From Hydrogenophaga sp. (GTDB lineage: Bacteria > Pseudomonadota > Gammaproteobacteria > Burkholderiales > Burkholderiaceae_C), in the NCBI GenBank assembly GCA_030682835.1, contig JAUXNG010000035.1, positions 1 through 64,000 on the forward strand: a stretch of DNA of 64,000 bases, read 5' to 3'. Made by a program: the position numbers and the translations under genes. This document shows, in pieces, positions 45,330-53,842 of the stretch. The number at the start of each line of letters is the position of its first letter. The first letter of the stretch is position 1. The notes under the pieces are model-generated. The model was not told the DNA's origin. It worked only from the letters and a program-made list of their open reading frames with translations, and ran no database searches.

Positions 45330-46670
45330 TCAGAGGATGTATCGCGAGAGATCCTCGTTGCGGCTGAGCGCCGCCAGGCGGCCGTTCACATAGTCAGCGT
45401 CCACGGTCACGGTCTGCCCTTGCAGGCGCGTGGCGTCGAAACTCACCTCGTCCAGCAGGTGCTCCATCACGGTCGCCAGGCGCCGTGCGCCGATGTTTTC
45501 GGTGCGCTCGTTCACATCGCAGGCGATCTGCGCCAGTTGCCGGATGCCCTCGGGCGTGAATTCCAGCGTCACACCTTCGGTGGCCAACAGGGCCTGGTAC
45601 TGGCGGACCAGCGAGGCATGGGTCTGCGTCAGGATGGCCTCGAAATCTTCCACCGCCAGCGACTGCAGCTCCACGCGGATCGGGAAACGACCCTGCAGCT
45701 CAGGAATGAGGTCGCTCGGCTTGGCCAGGTGAAACGCGCCACTGGCGATGAACAGGATGTGATCGGTCTTCAACATCCCGTATTTGGTCGTCACCGTGGT
45801 GCCTTCGACCAGCGGCAGCAGGTCGCGCTGCACCCCCTGGCGCGACACCTCGGCACTACCGGAGTCGCTGCGCGAGGTGACTTTGTCGATTTCGTCGATG
45901 AAGACGATGCCGTTCTGCTCGGCGTTGTGCAGGGCGCGGGTCTTGATTTCTTCTTCGTTGACCAGCTTGCCCGCCTCCTCGTCAATCAGCAGCTTGAAGG
46001 CTTCGCCGATCTTGAGCTTGCGCGTGCGCCGCCGCTCTTGCCCCATGTGGCTGAACATGCCGCGCAGCTGCTCGGCCATGTCTTCCATGCCGGCCGGTCC
46101 CACGATGTCCATCGACGGGCGCGGCTCGGCCAGCTCGATTTCGATCTCGCGGTCATTCAGCTGCCCCTCGCGCAGCTTCTTGCGGAAGGTCTGGCGTGCG
46201 GTGCTCTCGGGCGCAGCCGCCGTGGTCAGCGCATGGGTTGGCTCGGCGTTGCGCGGCGGGGGAATCAGCGCGTCGAGGATGCGCTCCTCGGCGGCGTCTT
46301 CGGCACGGACGCGCTGCTTGCGCATTTCGATTTCACGCGTCTGCTTGATCGCGATGTGGGCCAGGTCGCGGATGATGGAGTCCACATCCTTGCCAACATA
46401 GCCCACCTCGGTGAACTTGGTGGCCTCGACCTTGATGAAGGGCGCGTCAGCCAGCCTGGCCAGCCGGCGCGCGATCTCGGTCTTGCCCACGCCGGTGGGG
46501 CCGATCATCAGGATGTTCTTGGGCGTGATCTCGGGGCGCAGTTTCTCGTCCACCTGCTGCCGGCGCCAGCGGTTGCGCAGGGCAATGGCCACCGCGCGCT
46601 TGGCGCCGTGCTGGCCGATGATGAAGCGGTCGAGTTCGGAAACGATTTCCTGGGGCGTCATGGCAGACAT
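45330..46670 (-). CDS. hslU: ATPase subunit of the HslVU protease
   Basis: HslU unfolds substrates and feeds them to HslV. The 446-aa AAA+ protein has Walker A GPTGVGKT (57-64), Walker [10 protein letters not shown], an I domain (about residues 110-240) that grips substrate, and the C-terminal tail SRYIL that activates HslV. It starts 75 bases after hslV. Confidence 0.98.
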   Translation of the reverse strand: MSAMTPQEIVSELDRFIIGQHGAKRAVAIALRNRWRRQQVDEKLRPEITPKNILMIGPTGVGKTEIARRLARLADAPFIKVEATKFTEVGYVGKDVDSIIRDLAHIAIKQTREIEMRKQRVRAEDAAEERILDALIPPPRNAEPTHALTTAAAPESTARQTFRKKLREGQLNDREIEIELAEPRPSMDIVGPAGMEDMAEQLRGMFSHMGQERRRTRKLKIGEAFKLLIDEEAGKLVNEEEIKTRALHNAEQNGIVFIDEIDKVTSRSDSGSAEVSRQGVQRDLLPLVEGTTVTTKYGMLKTDHILFIASGAFHLAKPSDLIPELQGRFPIRVELQSLAVEDFEAILTQTHASLVRQYQALLATEGVTLEFTPEGIRQLAQIACDVNERTENIGARRLATVMEHLLDEVSFDATRLQGQTVTVDADYVNGRLAALSRNEDLSRYIL

Positions 46671-46745
46671 GAGGAGGTCTCGGACGGGTCAGGTGATGGG
46701 TACCCCCGCCAGCGTGCCCGGCGGAGACGACAGGGCCGCAGGCGC

Positions 46746-47291
46746 TCAGAGCACCTCGACGGTGTGGTTCATGTTGGTGTAGATGCAGATCTCGCCCGCG
46801 ATCGTGAGCGACTGGCGCACCACCTCTTCGGCACTCAGTTCCGTGTGTTGCAGCAGGGCGCGCGCAGCCGACTGGGCGTAGGCACCACCGGAGCCGATGG
46901 CCACAATGCCGTGCTCGGGCTCCAGCACATCGCCGTTGCCGGTGATGATGAGCGAGGCACTCTGGTCGGCCACGGCCAGCATGGCCTCGAGCCGGCGCAA
47001 CACGCGGTCGGTGCGCCAGTCGCGGGTGAGTTCGATGGCGGCGCGCACCAGATGGCCCTGGTGCTTTTCCAGCTTGGCCTCAAAGCGCTCGAACAGGGTG
47101 AAGGCGTCAGCCGTGGCGCCTGCAAAGCCAGCCAGCACACGGTCATGGTGGAGCTTGCGCACCTTGCGCGCCGTCCCCTTGACGACGACATGACCGAGCG
47201 TGACCTGGCCGTCGCCACCAATGGCGACCTGCACCCCGTCAGGGGTCTGTCTGCGGACGCAGACGATGGTGGTTCCGTGAAAAGTTTCCAT
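46746..47291 (-). CDS. hslV: Proteasome-like peptidase HslV
   Basis: HslV is the dodecameric N-terminal-threonine protease of HslVU. The 181-aa sequence [14 protein letters not shown] implies that METFHG is removed to expose Thr7. GGDGQVTLG and [15 protein letters not shown] are family motifs. The frame is open upstream, with no stop, through the dispersed repeat to a TTG at 47438 that overlaps the stop of the upstream gene. ATG at 47291 is chosen because the extension is repeat sequence. Confidence 0.96.
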   Translation of the reverse strand: METFHGTTIVCVRRQTPDGVQVAIGGDGQVTLGHVVVKGTARKVRKLHHDRVLAGFAGATADAFTLFERFEAKLEKHQGHLVRAAIELTRDWRTDRVLRRLEAMLAVADQSASLIITGNGDVLEPEHGIVAIGSGGAYAQSAARALLQHTELSAEEVVRQSLTIAGEICIYTNMNHTVEVL

Positions 47292-47350
47292 AGCAGCAAT
47301 AAGTGGGGATGATCGGCCCGAGCTCAAGTCTGAGCGGGGAGGGACCGTCC

Positions 47351-47427
47351 AAGGGCACCGCGGAACCGGCTCCGCCGGGCCGCCAGTGCCGCCCCCTGAA
47401 GGGGGTCGCGCACAGCGCGGCGGGGGT
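47351..47427 (-). repeat. Dispersed palindromic repeat, copy between the STAS gene and hslV
   Basis: Read on the minus strand it begins 8 bases after the STAS-gene stop: CCCCCGCCGCGCTG, CCCCCTTCAGGGGG, then GCGGCCCGGCGGAGCCGGTT, identical over the last 20 bases to the copy after ruvC. Confidence 0.7.
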
Positions 47428-47434
47428 GATCCAA

Positions 47435-49291
47435 TCAATCGTTACGCAAGACCACCTTGGCGTACTCGGTGATGCCGATGACGTGGAAGAAGGCCGACAC
47501 CAGGCGGTGGGTGTCCACGAACTGCACCAGGCGACCCTCGGCGTGGTGCCCCGACACCCAGTTCAAGAGGGTACCCGCGGCCGAAAAATCGACGCGGATC
47601 AGGTTGCGGCAGGAAATGATGAGCACGTCGGCGCCCATCAGGCGCTGTTCCAGCGCGCTCAGCGTGTCCTGCGGGTCGCCGCGGATCTCGCCCGACAGCT
47701 CCACCAGGCCCAGCTGGTTGAATTCGGACGAGGAAGCGTCGGACACGGAGTCGGCCGGGTAGCCCGAGGGCACCTGTTCCAGCACCACCTCGCCCAGCAC
47801 AGACTGGCCGGTTTCCGGCCCGGCTTCGGAAGACAGCGCCTGGAACTGGCAGCGTGGCTTTTCCCAGCCGGGCGGTGACACCTCGTAGGTGACGCAAAAG
47901 TCCAGCGCGGTGAGTTCGAACTCGTCCGGCCGGTTCATCACCCGCAGCACGGCCATGCGCAGTTCCCACCAGAGCTGTTCGACGTCGCGCCGTCCCGACG
48001 GGGTGAGGGCCTTCAGGCGGTCGCGCAGTTCACTCGAACCCAGGAAAGCAAGCGAGACGTCCTGATCACCCCACAGGGTGAAGATACCCAGCAAGGCACG
48101 GGCCGCCTTGACGTCAATGGTCTCGGCAGGCGACCAGTCGAGCACCCATGGCTGGCTGGCACGCAACAACACATTCTGCAGCGTGCCCACCGCATGGGCG
48201 TCGATGTCCGGCTCACAGGCCCAGACGGCACGCAGCGGTCCCGCTGAAGGCTTGAAGGTCTTGCCCGACATCCGCGAAACCGTGTCGGGCATGTCGTACC
48301 ACTGGGGCGCCGAACGGTTGAACCGGTTGACGAAATCCACGGCCCGGCTCTCGAAGGCGGCCAGCTGCCCGGTGGCCCGGTACAGGTCAAACAGGGCCAG
48401 CCAGTCGTCCTGCGCATCCACGCGGTTGCCGTCTTCACCCACGGCGTCGAGCAGTCCCTGCTCGGCACCGGCGTCGTCGCCGTTGGCAAAGCGGATGGCC
48501 GCCTCTTCCACCTCGGGGTCCTGTGCCACTTCCTGAACATCCAGCGCAAAAAAATGCGACGCAGAAAACACCGAACTGGAACTGCTGAGATCGCCCTGGG
48601 CGGAGGGCGCCATGAGCCCGGTCTTGGCTGCGGGCGCCAGTGCGGGCACCGGCGCTGGTGCACCCAGGGTGACCTCGCGCTGCGGGGTCCAGGATTTCCG
48701 CACCGCTGCCGGTGCAGCGGCCGGAGGCAGGGTGTTCAGAGGCGTGAGTGGCTCGGTGTCGGGATGCAGGCCCGCCGCCTCGGTTTCGTTGTACTGCTGC
48801 TGGCGACGGCGCTCCTGGGGGTCGGGCAGGGGCTTGATCTCGAGGGCCTCGGCCTTGCGGGCCAGGGGCGTGCCGCCGGTGCTGTGCGCACCACTGCTGA
48901 GACTGGAGCCGGTGACCAGCGAGTCGGGGCCCTTGGTCTTCCACCACTGCATCGACATCTGGGCCTCGATCTCGTCGATCTTCTTCAGCGTCATGGCCCG
49001 GTCATCGGGCTTCGATGGCAGGCTGCTCTGGAAGAACGACGGCCGAACGCCCTGCCCCTCCTCCTCGCCCGAGGCTTCGCGGCTGCGGATCTTGCGCAAC
49101 AGGTCGAATTCGCGCTTGCGCACGAAGTCGTTGCGCCGCTTGCGCTCGATCATCTCCTTGAGCGCAGCCTTGCTGTACTCGGTTTCGCGGTCGGCCGCGC
49201 GCGTGTCCAGGTCCGACCAGCTGGTGGTCGGATGGCGCACGAACTTCACCACTTTGGAGAGGAAGCCGCCGCTGGAGTCGTCCTTGGACAT
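47435..49291 (-). CDS. Large protein with a C-terminal STAS-like domain
   Basis: I know no function for this 618-aa soluble protein. Residues 1-100 are basic and helical ([41 protein letters not shown]). Residues 100-270 are low-complexity Ala/Pro/Ser. Residues 270-500 look like a folded all-alpha tetratricopeptide-like region ([38 protein letters not shown]). The C-terminal 100 residues resemble a STAS/anti-anti-sigma fold ([48 protein letters not shown]). The STAS phospho-Ser position is occupied by Ser-Ala in DFSAAG. It lies between dksA and hslV. A role in regulation through partner switching is possible but unproven. Confidence 0.7.
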   Translation of the reverse strand: MSKDDSSGGFLSKVVKFVRHPTTSWSDLDTRAADRETEYSKAALKEMIERKRRNDFVRKREFDLLRKIRSREASGEEEGQGVRPSFFQSSLPSKPDDRAMTLKKIDEIEAQMSMQWWKTKGPDSLVTGSSLSSGAHSTGGTPLARKAEALEIKPLPDPQERRRQQQYNETEAAGLHPDTEPLTPLNTLPPAAAPAAVRKSWTPQREVTLGAPAPVPALAPAAKTGLMAPSAQGDLSSSSSVFSASHFFALDVQEVAQDPEVEEAAIRFANGDDAGAEQGLLDAVGEDGNRVDAQDDWLALFDLYRATGQLAAFESRAVDFVNRFNRSAPQWYDMPDTVSRMSGKTFKPSAGPLRAVWACEPDIDAHAVGTLQNVLLRASQPWVLDWSPAETIDVKAARALLGIFTLWGDQDVSLAFLGSSELRDRLKALTPSGRRDVEQLWWELRMAVLRVMNRPDEFELTALDFCVTYEVSPPGWEKPRCQFQALSSEAGPETGQSVLGEVVLEQVPSGYPADSVSDASSSEFNQLGLVELSGEIRGDPQDTLSALEQRLMGADVLIISCRNLIRVDFSAAGTLLNWVSGHHAEGRLVQFVDTHRLVSAFFHVIGITEYAKVVLRND

Positions 49292-49329
49292 GGAGTGGGA
49301 TGCCGGTGGAAGAGCTGAATGGACCGGGG

Positions 49330-50382
49330 TCAGTCCCCGAACATCTTCTGCTTCAGCTCGCGGCGCTGCTGCGCTTCCAGCGACAGGCTGGCGGTCGGGC
49401 GCGCCATCAGGCGGCCCACGCCAATGGGTTCACCGGTTTCTTCGCAGTAGCCATAGTCGCCCGAATCGATGCGGGAGATGGCCTGCTCGATCTTCTTGAG
49501 CAGTTTGCGCTCGCGGTCGCGGGTGCGCAGCTCCAGCGCGTGCTCTTCTTCGATCGTGGCGCGGTCGGCCGGATCGGGCACGACCACCGTGTCTTCCCGC
49601 AGGTGCTCAGTGGTCTCGCCGGCGTTGGCCAGCATGTCGGCGCGCAGCTGCGACAGCTTGCGCCGGAAGAATGCCAGCTGCAGGTCGCTCATGTACTCGG
49701 TGTCGGGCATGGCGTGCACATCCTGGTCGGTCAGCTCCTCGACCGAGAGGGTTTTCCAGTTGTTGGCCCGCTTGGGATCTTTCTGGACGGAGGAAGGCAC
49801 GGGAGGGGTCATGACAGCACGTTCGTTCATATGGGAAAAAGTAGCCTTGGCGGCGTCGGGAGCGTGAGTGGGCACCACCGCGGCCTGCGTCATCTGCTCC
49901 ATCATGACTTTCTTAGCGGCCCGCTTGCCCAGAGGGCGCGGGGTCGGTTCGACGATGACGGGGCCGGGCGCCGGGGCGCTCGCCACCGGTGCCGCGCGGG
50001 ACGCTGCAGCCTTGGCAGGCTTGGCGGCTGCAGGAGCTTCCGCTTTCGGAGCGGTGGCGGGCTTTTTCGCGGCGGCAGTCGCGGGAGTGGGCTTGGACGG
50101 CGGGGTGGCCGCCACTTTCACCGCGGCCTTGGCCGCTGGTTTGACGGCGGGTTTGACCACGGTTTTTTTGGAAGTTGGGGCCGCGGCGGCCGCTGCGGGA
50201 GCGGCTCGGCCAGAGGCGGGAGGGGTGGAAGCCGAGGAACCTGAGGAGGCCGGTGCTTTCTTGGCTGCCACGGAGGATGCCGGCTGAGCAGCTGCCTTCT
50301 TGCCGGCCGTGGCCGCGCGTGACGGGGCTCCGGCCGCGGCCGGTTTGCCTGCTTTCGCTGTGCTGGTAGCCGAGGCTTTCAC
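49330..50382 (-). CDS. dksA: DksA-family RNA polymerase regulator with a long Ala/Lys/Pro N-terminal arm
   Basis: The C-terminal 140 residues are DksA: the coiled coil (EYMSDLQLAFFRRKLSQLRA...) that enters the RNA polymerase secondary channel to act with ppGpp, and a zinc-finger fold. Of the four Cys in E. coli DksA only the first is kept (Cys313); the others are Thr316, Ser334 and Ala337, so the fold should be zinc-free. Residues 1-170 are a Lys/Ala/Pro low-complexity arm like histone H1. GTG at 50382 is chosen because AGGAG lies 7 bases upstream and a TACAAT -10 lies between it and the alternative ATG at 50655. Confidence 0.85.
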   Translation of the reverse strand: MKASATSTAKAGKPAAAGAPSRAATAGKKAAAQPASSVAAKKAPASSGSSASTPPASGRAAPAAAAAAPTSKKTVVKPAVKPAAKAAVKVAATPPSKPTPATAAAKKPATAPKAEAPAAAKPAKAAASRAAPVASAPAPGPVIVEPTPRPLGKRAAKKVMMEQMTQAAVVPTHAPDAAKATFSHMNERAVMTPPVPSSVQKDPKRANNWKTLSVEELTDQDVHAMPDTEYMSDLQLAFFRRKLSQLRADMLANAGETTEHLREDTVVVPDPADRATIEEEHALELRTRDRERKLLKKIEQAISRIDSGDYGYCEETGEPIGVGRLMARPTASLSLEAQQRRELKQKMFGD

Positions 50383-50703
50383 AACGGGTCTCCTCTTGAT
50401 GCCTGACGGTGCGGGTCCGGGGGGTCGAACGCTGCGGCGGGCTGGCTCCTGCTGCGCGCTGATCTTTGCCGGTGGTTCCGGCTGCTCGACGCTGATACCC
50501 CGAGGGCGACCGGTCCTGCTGGAGGGTTCAGCGCGAACGCTGGACACCGCCAGGGGGCCCGGCTTGGGGCGCGATTGTAACGAGGTCGGCTTGCGCTCAG
50601 GCACAGCCGCTTCCGATCGAAAGCCCAAGCGTTGGAGAAGCGAGACAAAGAGCATGGTCAGATCCTGTTCATGGGGCTGTCATGCACTCGCGGTCCGCCT
50701 GGT
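50383..50703 (-). other. Gap between cobW and dksA with a candidate dksA promoter
   Basis: No supported gene lies in these 321 bases. On the minus strand TACAAT (50579-50574) is a strong -10, giving a transcription start near 50566 and a 5' untranslated region of about 185 bases. No strong -35 is visible. The open frame that continues the dksA reading frame to an ATG at 50655 would lie upstream of this start. Confidence 0.45.
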
Positions 50704-51786
50704 TCAGACGAGCGCTTGGTCCAGACCCTGGACCAGAATGTCACGCGGCAGATCGAGGCCGATGAACACCATCTTGCTCACCCGCTGCTCACCTTCGGCC
50801 CATTGCGGCCCCAGGTCGCTGCCCATGAGCTGGTGCACGCCCTGGAAGATGACCTTGCGGTCGGTGCCTTCCATGTCCAGCACGCCCTTGTAGCGCAGCA
50901 TGCGCGGGCCGTAAACCTGAACGATCGCTCCCAGGAAGTCTTCCAGCTTGGCTGGGTTGAAGGGCCGTGTTGCCCGGTAGACGAAGCTCTTCACATCGTC
51001 GTCGTGATGGTGGTGATGGCCGTGGCTGCCATGGTCGTGCTGATGCGACGGGTGGTTGCAAGCCTCACCGGGGGCGTGGTCGTGGTGCTCGTGGCCATGG
51101 TCGTGATGCCCATGGTCGTGCCCGTCGTCCACTTTAAGAAAGTCGGGATCGATGTCGAGCTTGGCGTTCAGGTTGAAGCCGCGCAGATCGAACACCTCGC
51201 TCAGCGCCACCTCGCCGAAGTGCACCGGCCGCATGGGTGCGCGCGGGTTCATGTGCTTGAGGCGGTGCGTCAGCGCGTCCAGCTCTTCCGGGCTCACCAG
51301 ATCGGCCTTGCTGATGAAGATCTGGTCGGCAAAGCCTACCTGGCGGCGCGCTTCCTGGCGGTCGTTGAGCTGCTGGGCCGCGTGCTTGGCATCCACCAGG
51401 GTCAGGATGGAATCGAGCAGGTACTGCTCGGCGACCTCGTCGTCCATGAAGAAAGTCTGCGCCACCGGGCCGGGATCGGCCAGACCGGTGGTTTCGATGA
51501 CCACCCGGTCAAAAACCAGCTCACCCTTGCGCTTCTTCTCGGCCAGATCCTGCAGCGTGGCGCGCAGATCGTCGCGGATGGTGCAGCAGATGCAGCCGTT
51601 GCTCATCTGGATGATGTTTTCCTGGGTGTCGGCCACCAGGATCTCGTTGTCGATGTTCTCTTCGCCAAACTCGTTTTCGATCACCGCGATCTTCTGGCCG
51701 TGTGCCTCGGTCAGCACGCGCTTGAGCAGGGTGGTCTTGCCAGAGCCGAGGAAGCCGGTGAGGATGGTGGCGGGGATCAGTGACAT
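50704..51786 (-). CDS. CobW/COG0523 metal-chaperone GTPase
   Basis: This 360-aa G3E GTPase has Walker A GFLGSGKTTLLKRVL, the metal-binding CICC in GCICCTIRDDL, the switch region ETTGLADPGPVAQTF and SKADL. A His-rich loop of about 45 residues (near 225-270, e.g. GHDHGHHDHGHEHHDH) should bind Zn or Ni. COG0523 proteins deliver metals to client enzymes and often respond to zinc limitation. It lies upstream of a zinc-free DksA, as in zinc-starvation gene sets of other bacteria, but I see no Zur box here. GTPase family secure; metal and client unknown. Confidence 0.9.
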   Translation of the reverse strand: MSLIPATILTGFLGSGKTTLLKRVLTEAHGQKIAVIENEFGEENIDNEILVADTQENIIQMSNGCICCTIRDDLRATLQDLAEKKRKGELVFDRVVIETTGLADPGPVAQTFFMDDEVAEQYLLDSILTLVDAKHAAQQLNDRQEARRQVGFADQIFISKADLVSPEELDALTHRLKHMNPRAPMRPVHFGEVALSEVFDLRGFNLNAKLDIDPDFLKVDDGHDHGHHDHGHEHHDHAPGEACNHPSHQHDHGSHGHHHHHDDDVKSFVYRATRPFNPAKLEDFLGAIVQVYGPRMLRYKGVLDMEGTDRKVIFQGVHQLMGSDLGPQWAEGEQRVSKMVFIGLDLPRDILVQGLDQALV

Positions 51787-51887
51787 GGCGGAAAGGACTC
51801 GGACATCAAGGCGGGAAAAGGCTCTTGCCGGGGAGTGTATTCGACCTCTTTTTCAGAAAGTGTGCGTCAGGTCAATACCGCCCGCTC

Positions 51888-53075
51888 TCAGACGCCCGAC
51901 TTCATCACCACCAGCCCCTTGAGGTACTCGCCCTCGGGAAACTGCAGGGTCATGGGGTGGTCGCTGGCGCCGCCCAGACGTTGCAGAATCGCGCCGTCCA
52001 CGCCTGCATCGAGCCCCGCGGAGGCCACGATCTTGTGAAAGAGCTCCACGCCGATGCCACCCGAGCACGAGAAGGTGAACAGCACACCGCCCGGTTGCAA
52101 CAATTTGAAAGCGAGGCGGTTGAGGTCCTTGTAGGCCCGCGCCGCACGTTCGGCGTGCGCTGCCGTGGGCGCGAGCTTGGGCGGGTCGAGCACGATGGCG
52201 TCGAACTGGCGGCCCTCGCCGATGAACTGGCGCAGGGAAGCGTTCACGTCCGCGTCCAGGAAGGTGGTGCGTGAGGCGTCAAATCCGTTGAGGGCCACGT
52301 TGGCCGCCGCCTGCTCCAGCGCTGGCGCCGAAGAGTCAATCGAAGTGACGTGCCCTGCCCCGCCGGCCAGGGCGGCCACGGTGAACCCGCCGGTGTAGCT
52401 GAAGCAGTTGAGCACCTGCGCAAAGCCGAGCCGGCGCGTGTAATCGAAGCACACCTGACGGCTGTCGCGCTGGTCCAGGTAATAGCCGGTCTTGTGGCCT
52501 TGCGCGATGTCGAGCCCGAGGCGCCAGCCGTGCTCCACCAGCTCAAAGGCCGTCGGGCCGCTGCCGCGCAGCCAGCCCGTGGCTTCAGGCAGGCCGTCGA
52601 GCTTGCGCGAACTGGTGTCGGACCGCTCGTACAGGCGTTCGCAGCCGGTGATGGTCAGCAAGGCGTCGGCAATCGCGTCTTTCCAGCGCTCCACCCCGCA
52701 GGCGGTGAACTGCGCCACCAGCGTGTCGCCGTAGCGGTCAACGATCAGCCCCGGCAGGCCGTCTGACTCGCCGTGCACCAGGCGCAGGCCGTTGCTGTCG
52801 ATGCCCAGGCGGCTGCGCAGGCCGATGGCGGAGGCCAGCCGCTCACGCAGGAAACCCGCGTCGATGCGCTGCGATTCGTCAAAGCTCCAGGCCCGCACGC
52901 GGATGCGCGAGGTGGGCGAGAAAGCGCCCCAGGCCAAAAATGCGCCCTCGTGGCTTTCCACGCGCACGGTTTCACCGGCGTCGGCGCCGCCTCGGGCAAT
53001 GGCGCCGTCGAACACCCAGGGGTGGCGGCGCAGCAGCGAGCGTTCTTTGCCCGGTTTGAGTCGTATGGTTTTCAT
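51888..53075 (-). CDS. rlmI: 23S rRNA (cytosine-1962 C5) methyltransferase
   Basis: RlmI methylates C1962 of 23S rRNA. The 395-aa protein has an N-terminal PUA-like domain (LKPGKERSLLRRHPWVFDGAI) and a Rossmann domain with VLNCFSYTGGFTVAAL, the acidic VTSIDSSAPAL, and DAIVLDPPKLA, the catalytic DPPK; the second Cys is in FTFSCSGGIG. The ATG at 53075 follows a GACAAT hexamer by 6 bases. The open frame continues upstream through repeat DNA, which is not coding. Confidence 0.94.
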   Translation of the reverse strand: MKTIRLKPGKERSLLRRHPWVFDGAIARGGADAGETVRVESHEGAFLAWGAFSPTSRIRVRAWSFDESQRIDAGFLRERLASAIGLRSRLGIDSNGLRLVHGESDGLPGLIVDRYGDTLVAQFTACGVERWKDAIADALLTITGCERLYERSDTSSRKLDGLPEATGWLRGSGPTAFELVEHGWRLGLDIAQGHKTGYYLDQRDSRQVCFDYTRRLGFAQVLNCFSYTGGFTVAALAGGAGHVTSIDSSAPALEQAAANVALNGFDASRTTFLDADVNASLRQFIGEGRQFDAIVLDPPKLAPTAAHAERAARAYKDLNRLAFKLLQPGGVLFTFSCSGGIGVELFHKIVASAGLDAGVDGAILQRLGGASDHPMTLQFPEGEYLKGLVVMKSGV

Positions 53076-53081
53076 GGGGGT

Positions 53082-53087
53082 ATTGTC
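53082..53087 (-). promoter_or_regulatory. -10 element abutting rlmI
   Basis: GACAAT on the minus strand is followed by ACCCCC and the ATG at 53075. There is no Shine-Dalgarno. Confidence 0.45.
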
Positions 53088-53110
53088 CCCCCTGCGCCGC
53101 AGAGAGGACG

Positions 53111-53180
53111 CTCCCCCCGCGCCGCCTGCGGCGTCACCCCCGAAGGGGCTCGCGGCTTGGCCAGTTCCACGGTGCCCTGG
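53111..53180 (+). repeat. Dispersed palindromic repeat, left member of an inverted pair
   Basis: CCCCCCGCGCCGC, GGCGTCACCCCCGAAGGGGC and GGTGCCCTGGAA follow the block order of the family, read on the plus strand. It faces the copy at 53221-53297. Confidence 0.65.
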
Positions 53181-53220
53181 AACAGCGGCTCCTCCGGCGA
53201 ACGTGCCTCCTTCCAAGGAT

Positions 53221-53297
53221 GCGGCGGCACCGGCTGCACCGGGCCGCTCGCATCGCCCCTCGAGGGGGTGACGCGCCGCGAGGCGCGGCGCAGGGGT
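53221..53297 (-). repeat. Dispersed palindromic repeat, right member of an inverted pair
   Basis: On the minus strand: CCCCTGCGCCGCG, CGGCGCGTCACCCCCTCGAGG, then GAGCGGCCCGGTGCAGCCGGT. It starts 8 bases after the stop of the DsrE-like gene. With the left member it could fold into a long hairpin. Confidence 0.65.
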
Positions 53298-53304
53298 GGT
53301 CAGT

Positions 53305-53766
53305 TCAGGGGCGCAGGTAGACGTAGCCTTCGTTGGCCTGCAATCGGGCCACCTCGGCCACGCCAGAGGGCACCACCTTGGCTTCCATCGCCAGCTTGGA
53401 AGCGTCAATCTTGCGCGACACCAGGGTGTTGTTGCAGACGCGGAATTCCACCCCGCGAGCGGCCAACGCGCCGATGTTGCCGGCAAAGGACTGTTCCATC
53501 TGGTTGGTCGCACCTTCGATCAGAAAGTCGATGCCCAGCCCATGGGTGACCACCACGATCTTGGCCGTCGGGTCGGCATCCAGGTGGTTGCGGATGTTGT
53601 TCATGGCCCGCGAAGCCTGGGGAATGCCCTCGCTCATGTGGTAGACCACCTTCACCGGCGCGGTAGTGGCTGCTGGAGCCGCTGTCTGCTGAGCATGAAC
53701 TGGAATTGAAAGAACGAGTGCGGCGGAGACCAGCAGGGCGCGCAGAGCAGCGATGGAAGTGGACAT
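53305..53766 (-). CDS. Periplasmic DsrE/F-like protein
   Basis: This 153-aa protein has a signal peptide (ALRALLVSAALVLSIPVHAQ, cleavage after HAQ) and a DsrE/F-like fold: VKVVYHMSEG, IVVVTHGLGIDFLIEGA, GVEFRVCNNTLVSRKID with one conserved Cys, and EVARLQANEGYVYLRP. Relatives are small periplasmic sulfur-relay-like proteins of unknown role. GGAG precedes the ATG at 53766. It is followed by the inverted repeat pair and rlmI. Confidence 0.85.
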   Translation of the reverse strand: MSTSIAALRALLVSAALVLSIPVHAQQTAAPAATTAPVKVVYHMSEGIPQASRAMNNIRNHLDADPTAKIVVVTHGLGIDFLIEGATNQMEQSFAGNIGALAARGVEFRVCNNTLVSRKIDASKLAMEAKVVPSGVAEVARLQANEGYVYLRP

Positions 53767-53842
53767 GAAAAGCTCCAGTTGTTTGCAGAAGTGATTGCTT
53801 ATGGACGGATTGTCCGCGCTGCACCGCACAGAACCACCGGGA

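Noticed and set aside
50383-50655. N-terminal extension of dksA to the ATG at 50655
   Set aside because: A good -10 (TACAAT at 50579-50574) and a strong Shine-Dalgarno (50394-50390) both favour the GTG at 50382.
51787-51887. A Zur operator upstream of the CobW GTPase
   Set aside because: I looked for a palindrome of the GTTATA..TATAAC type and found none.
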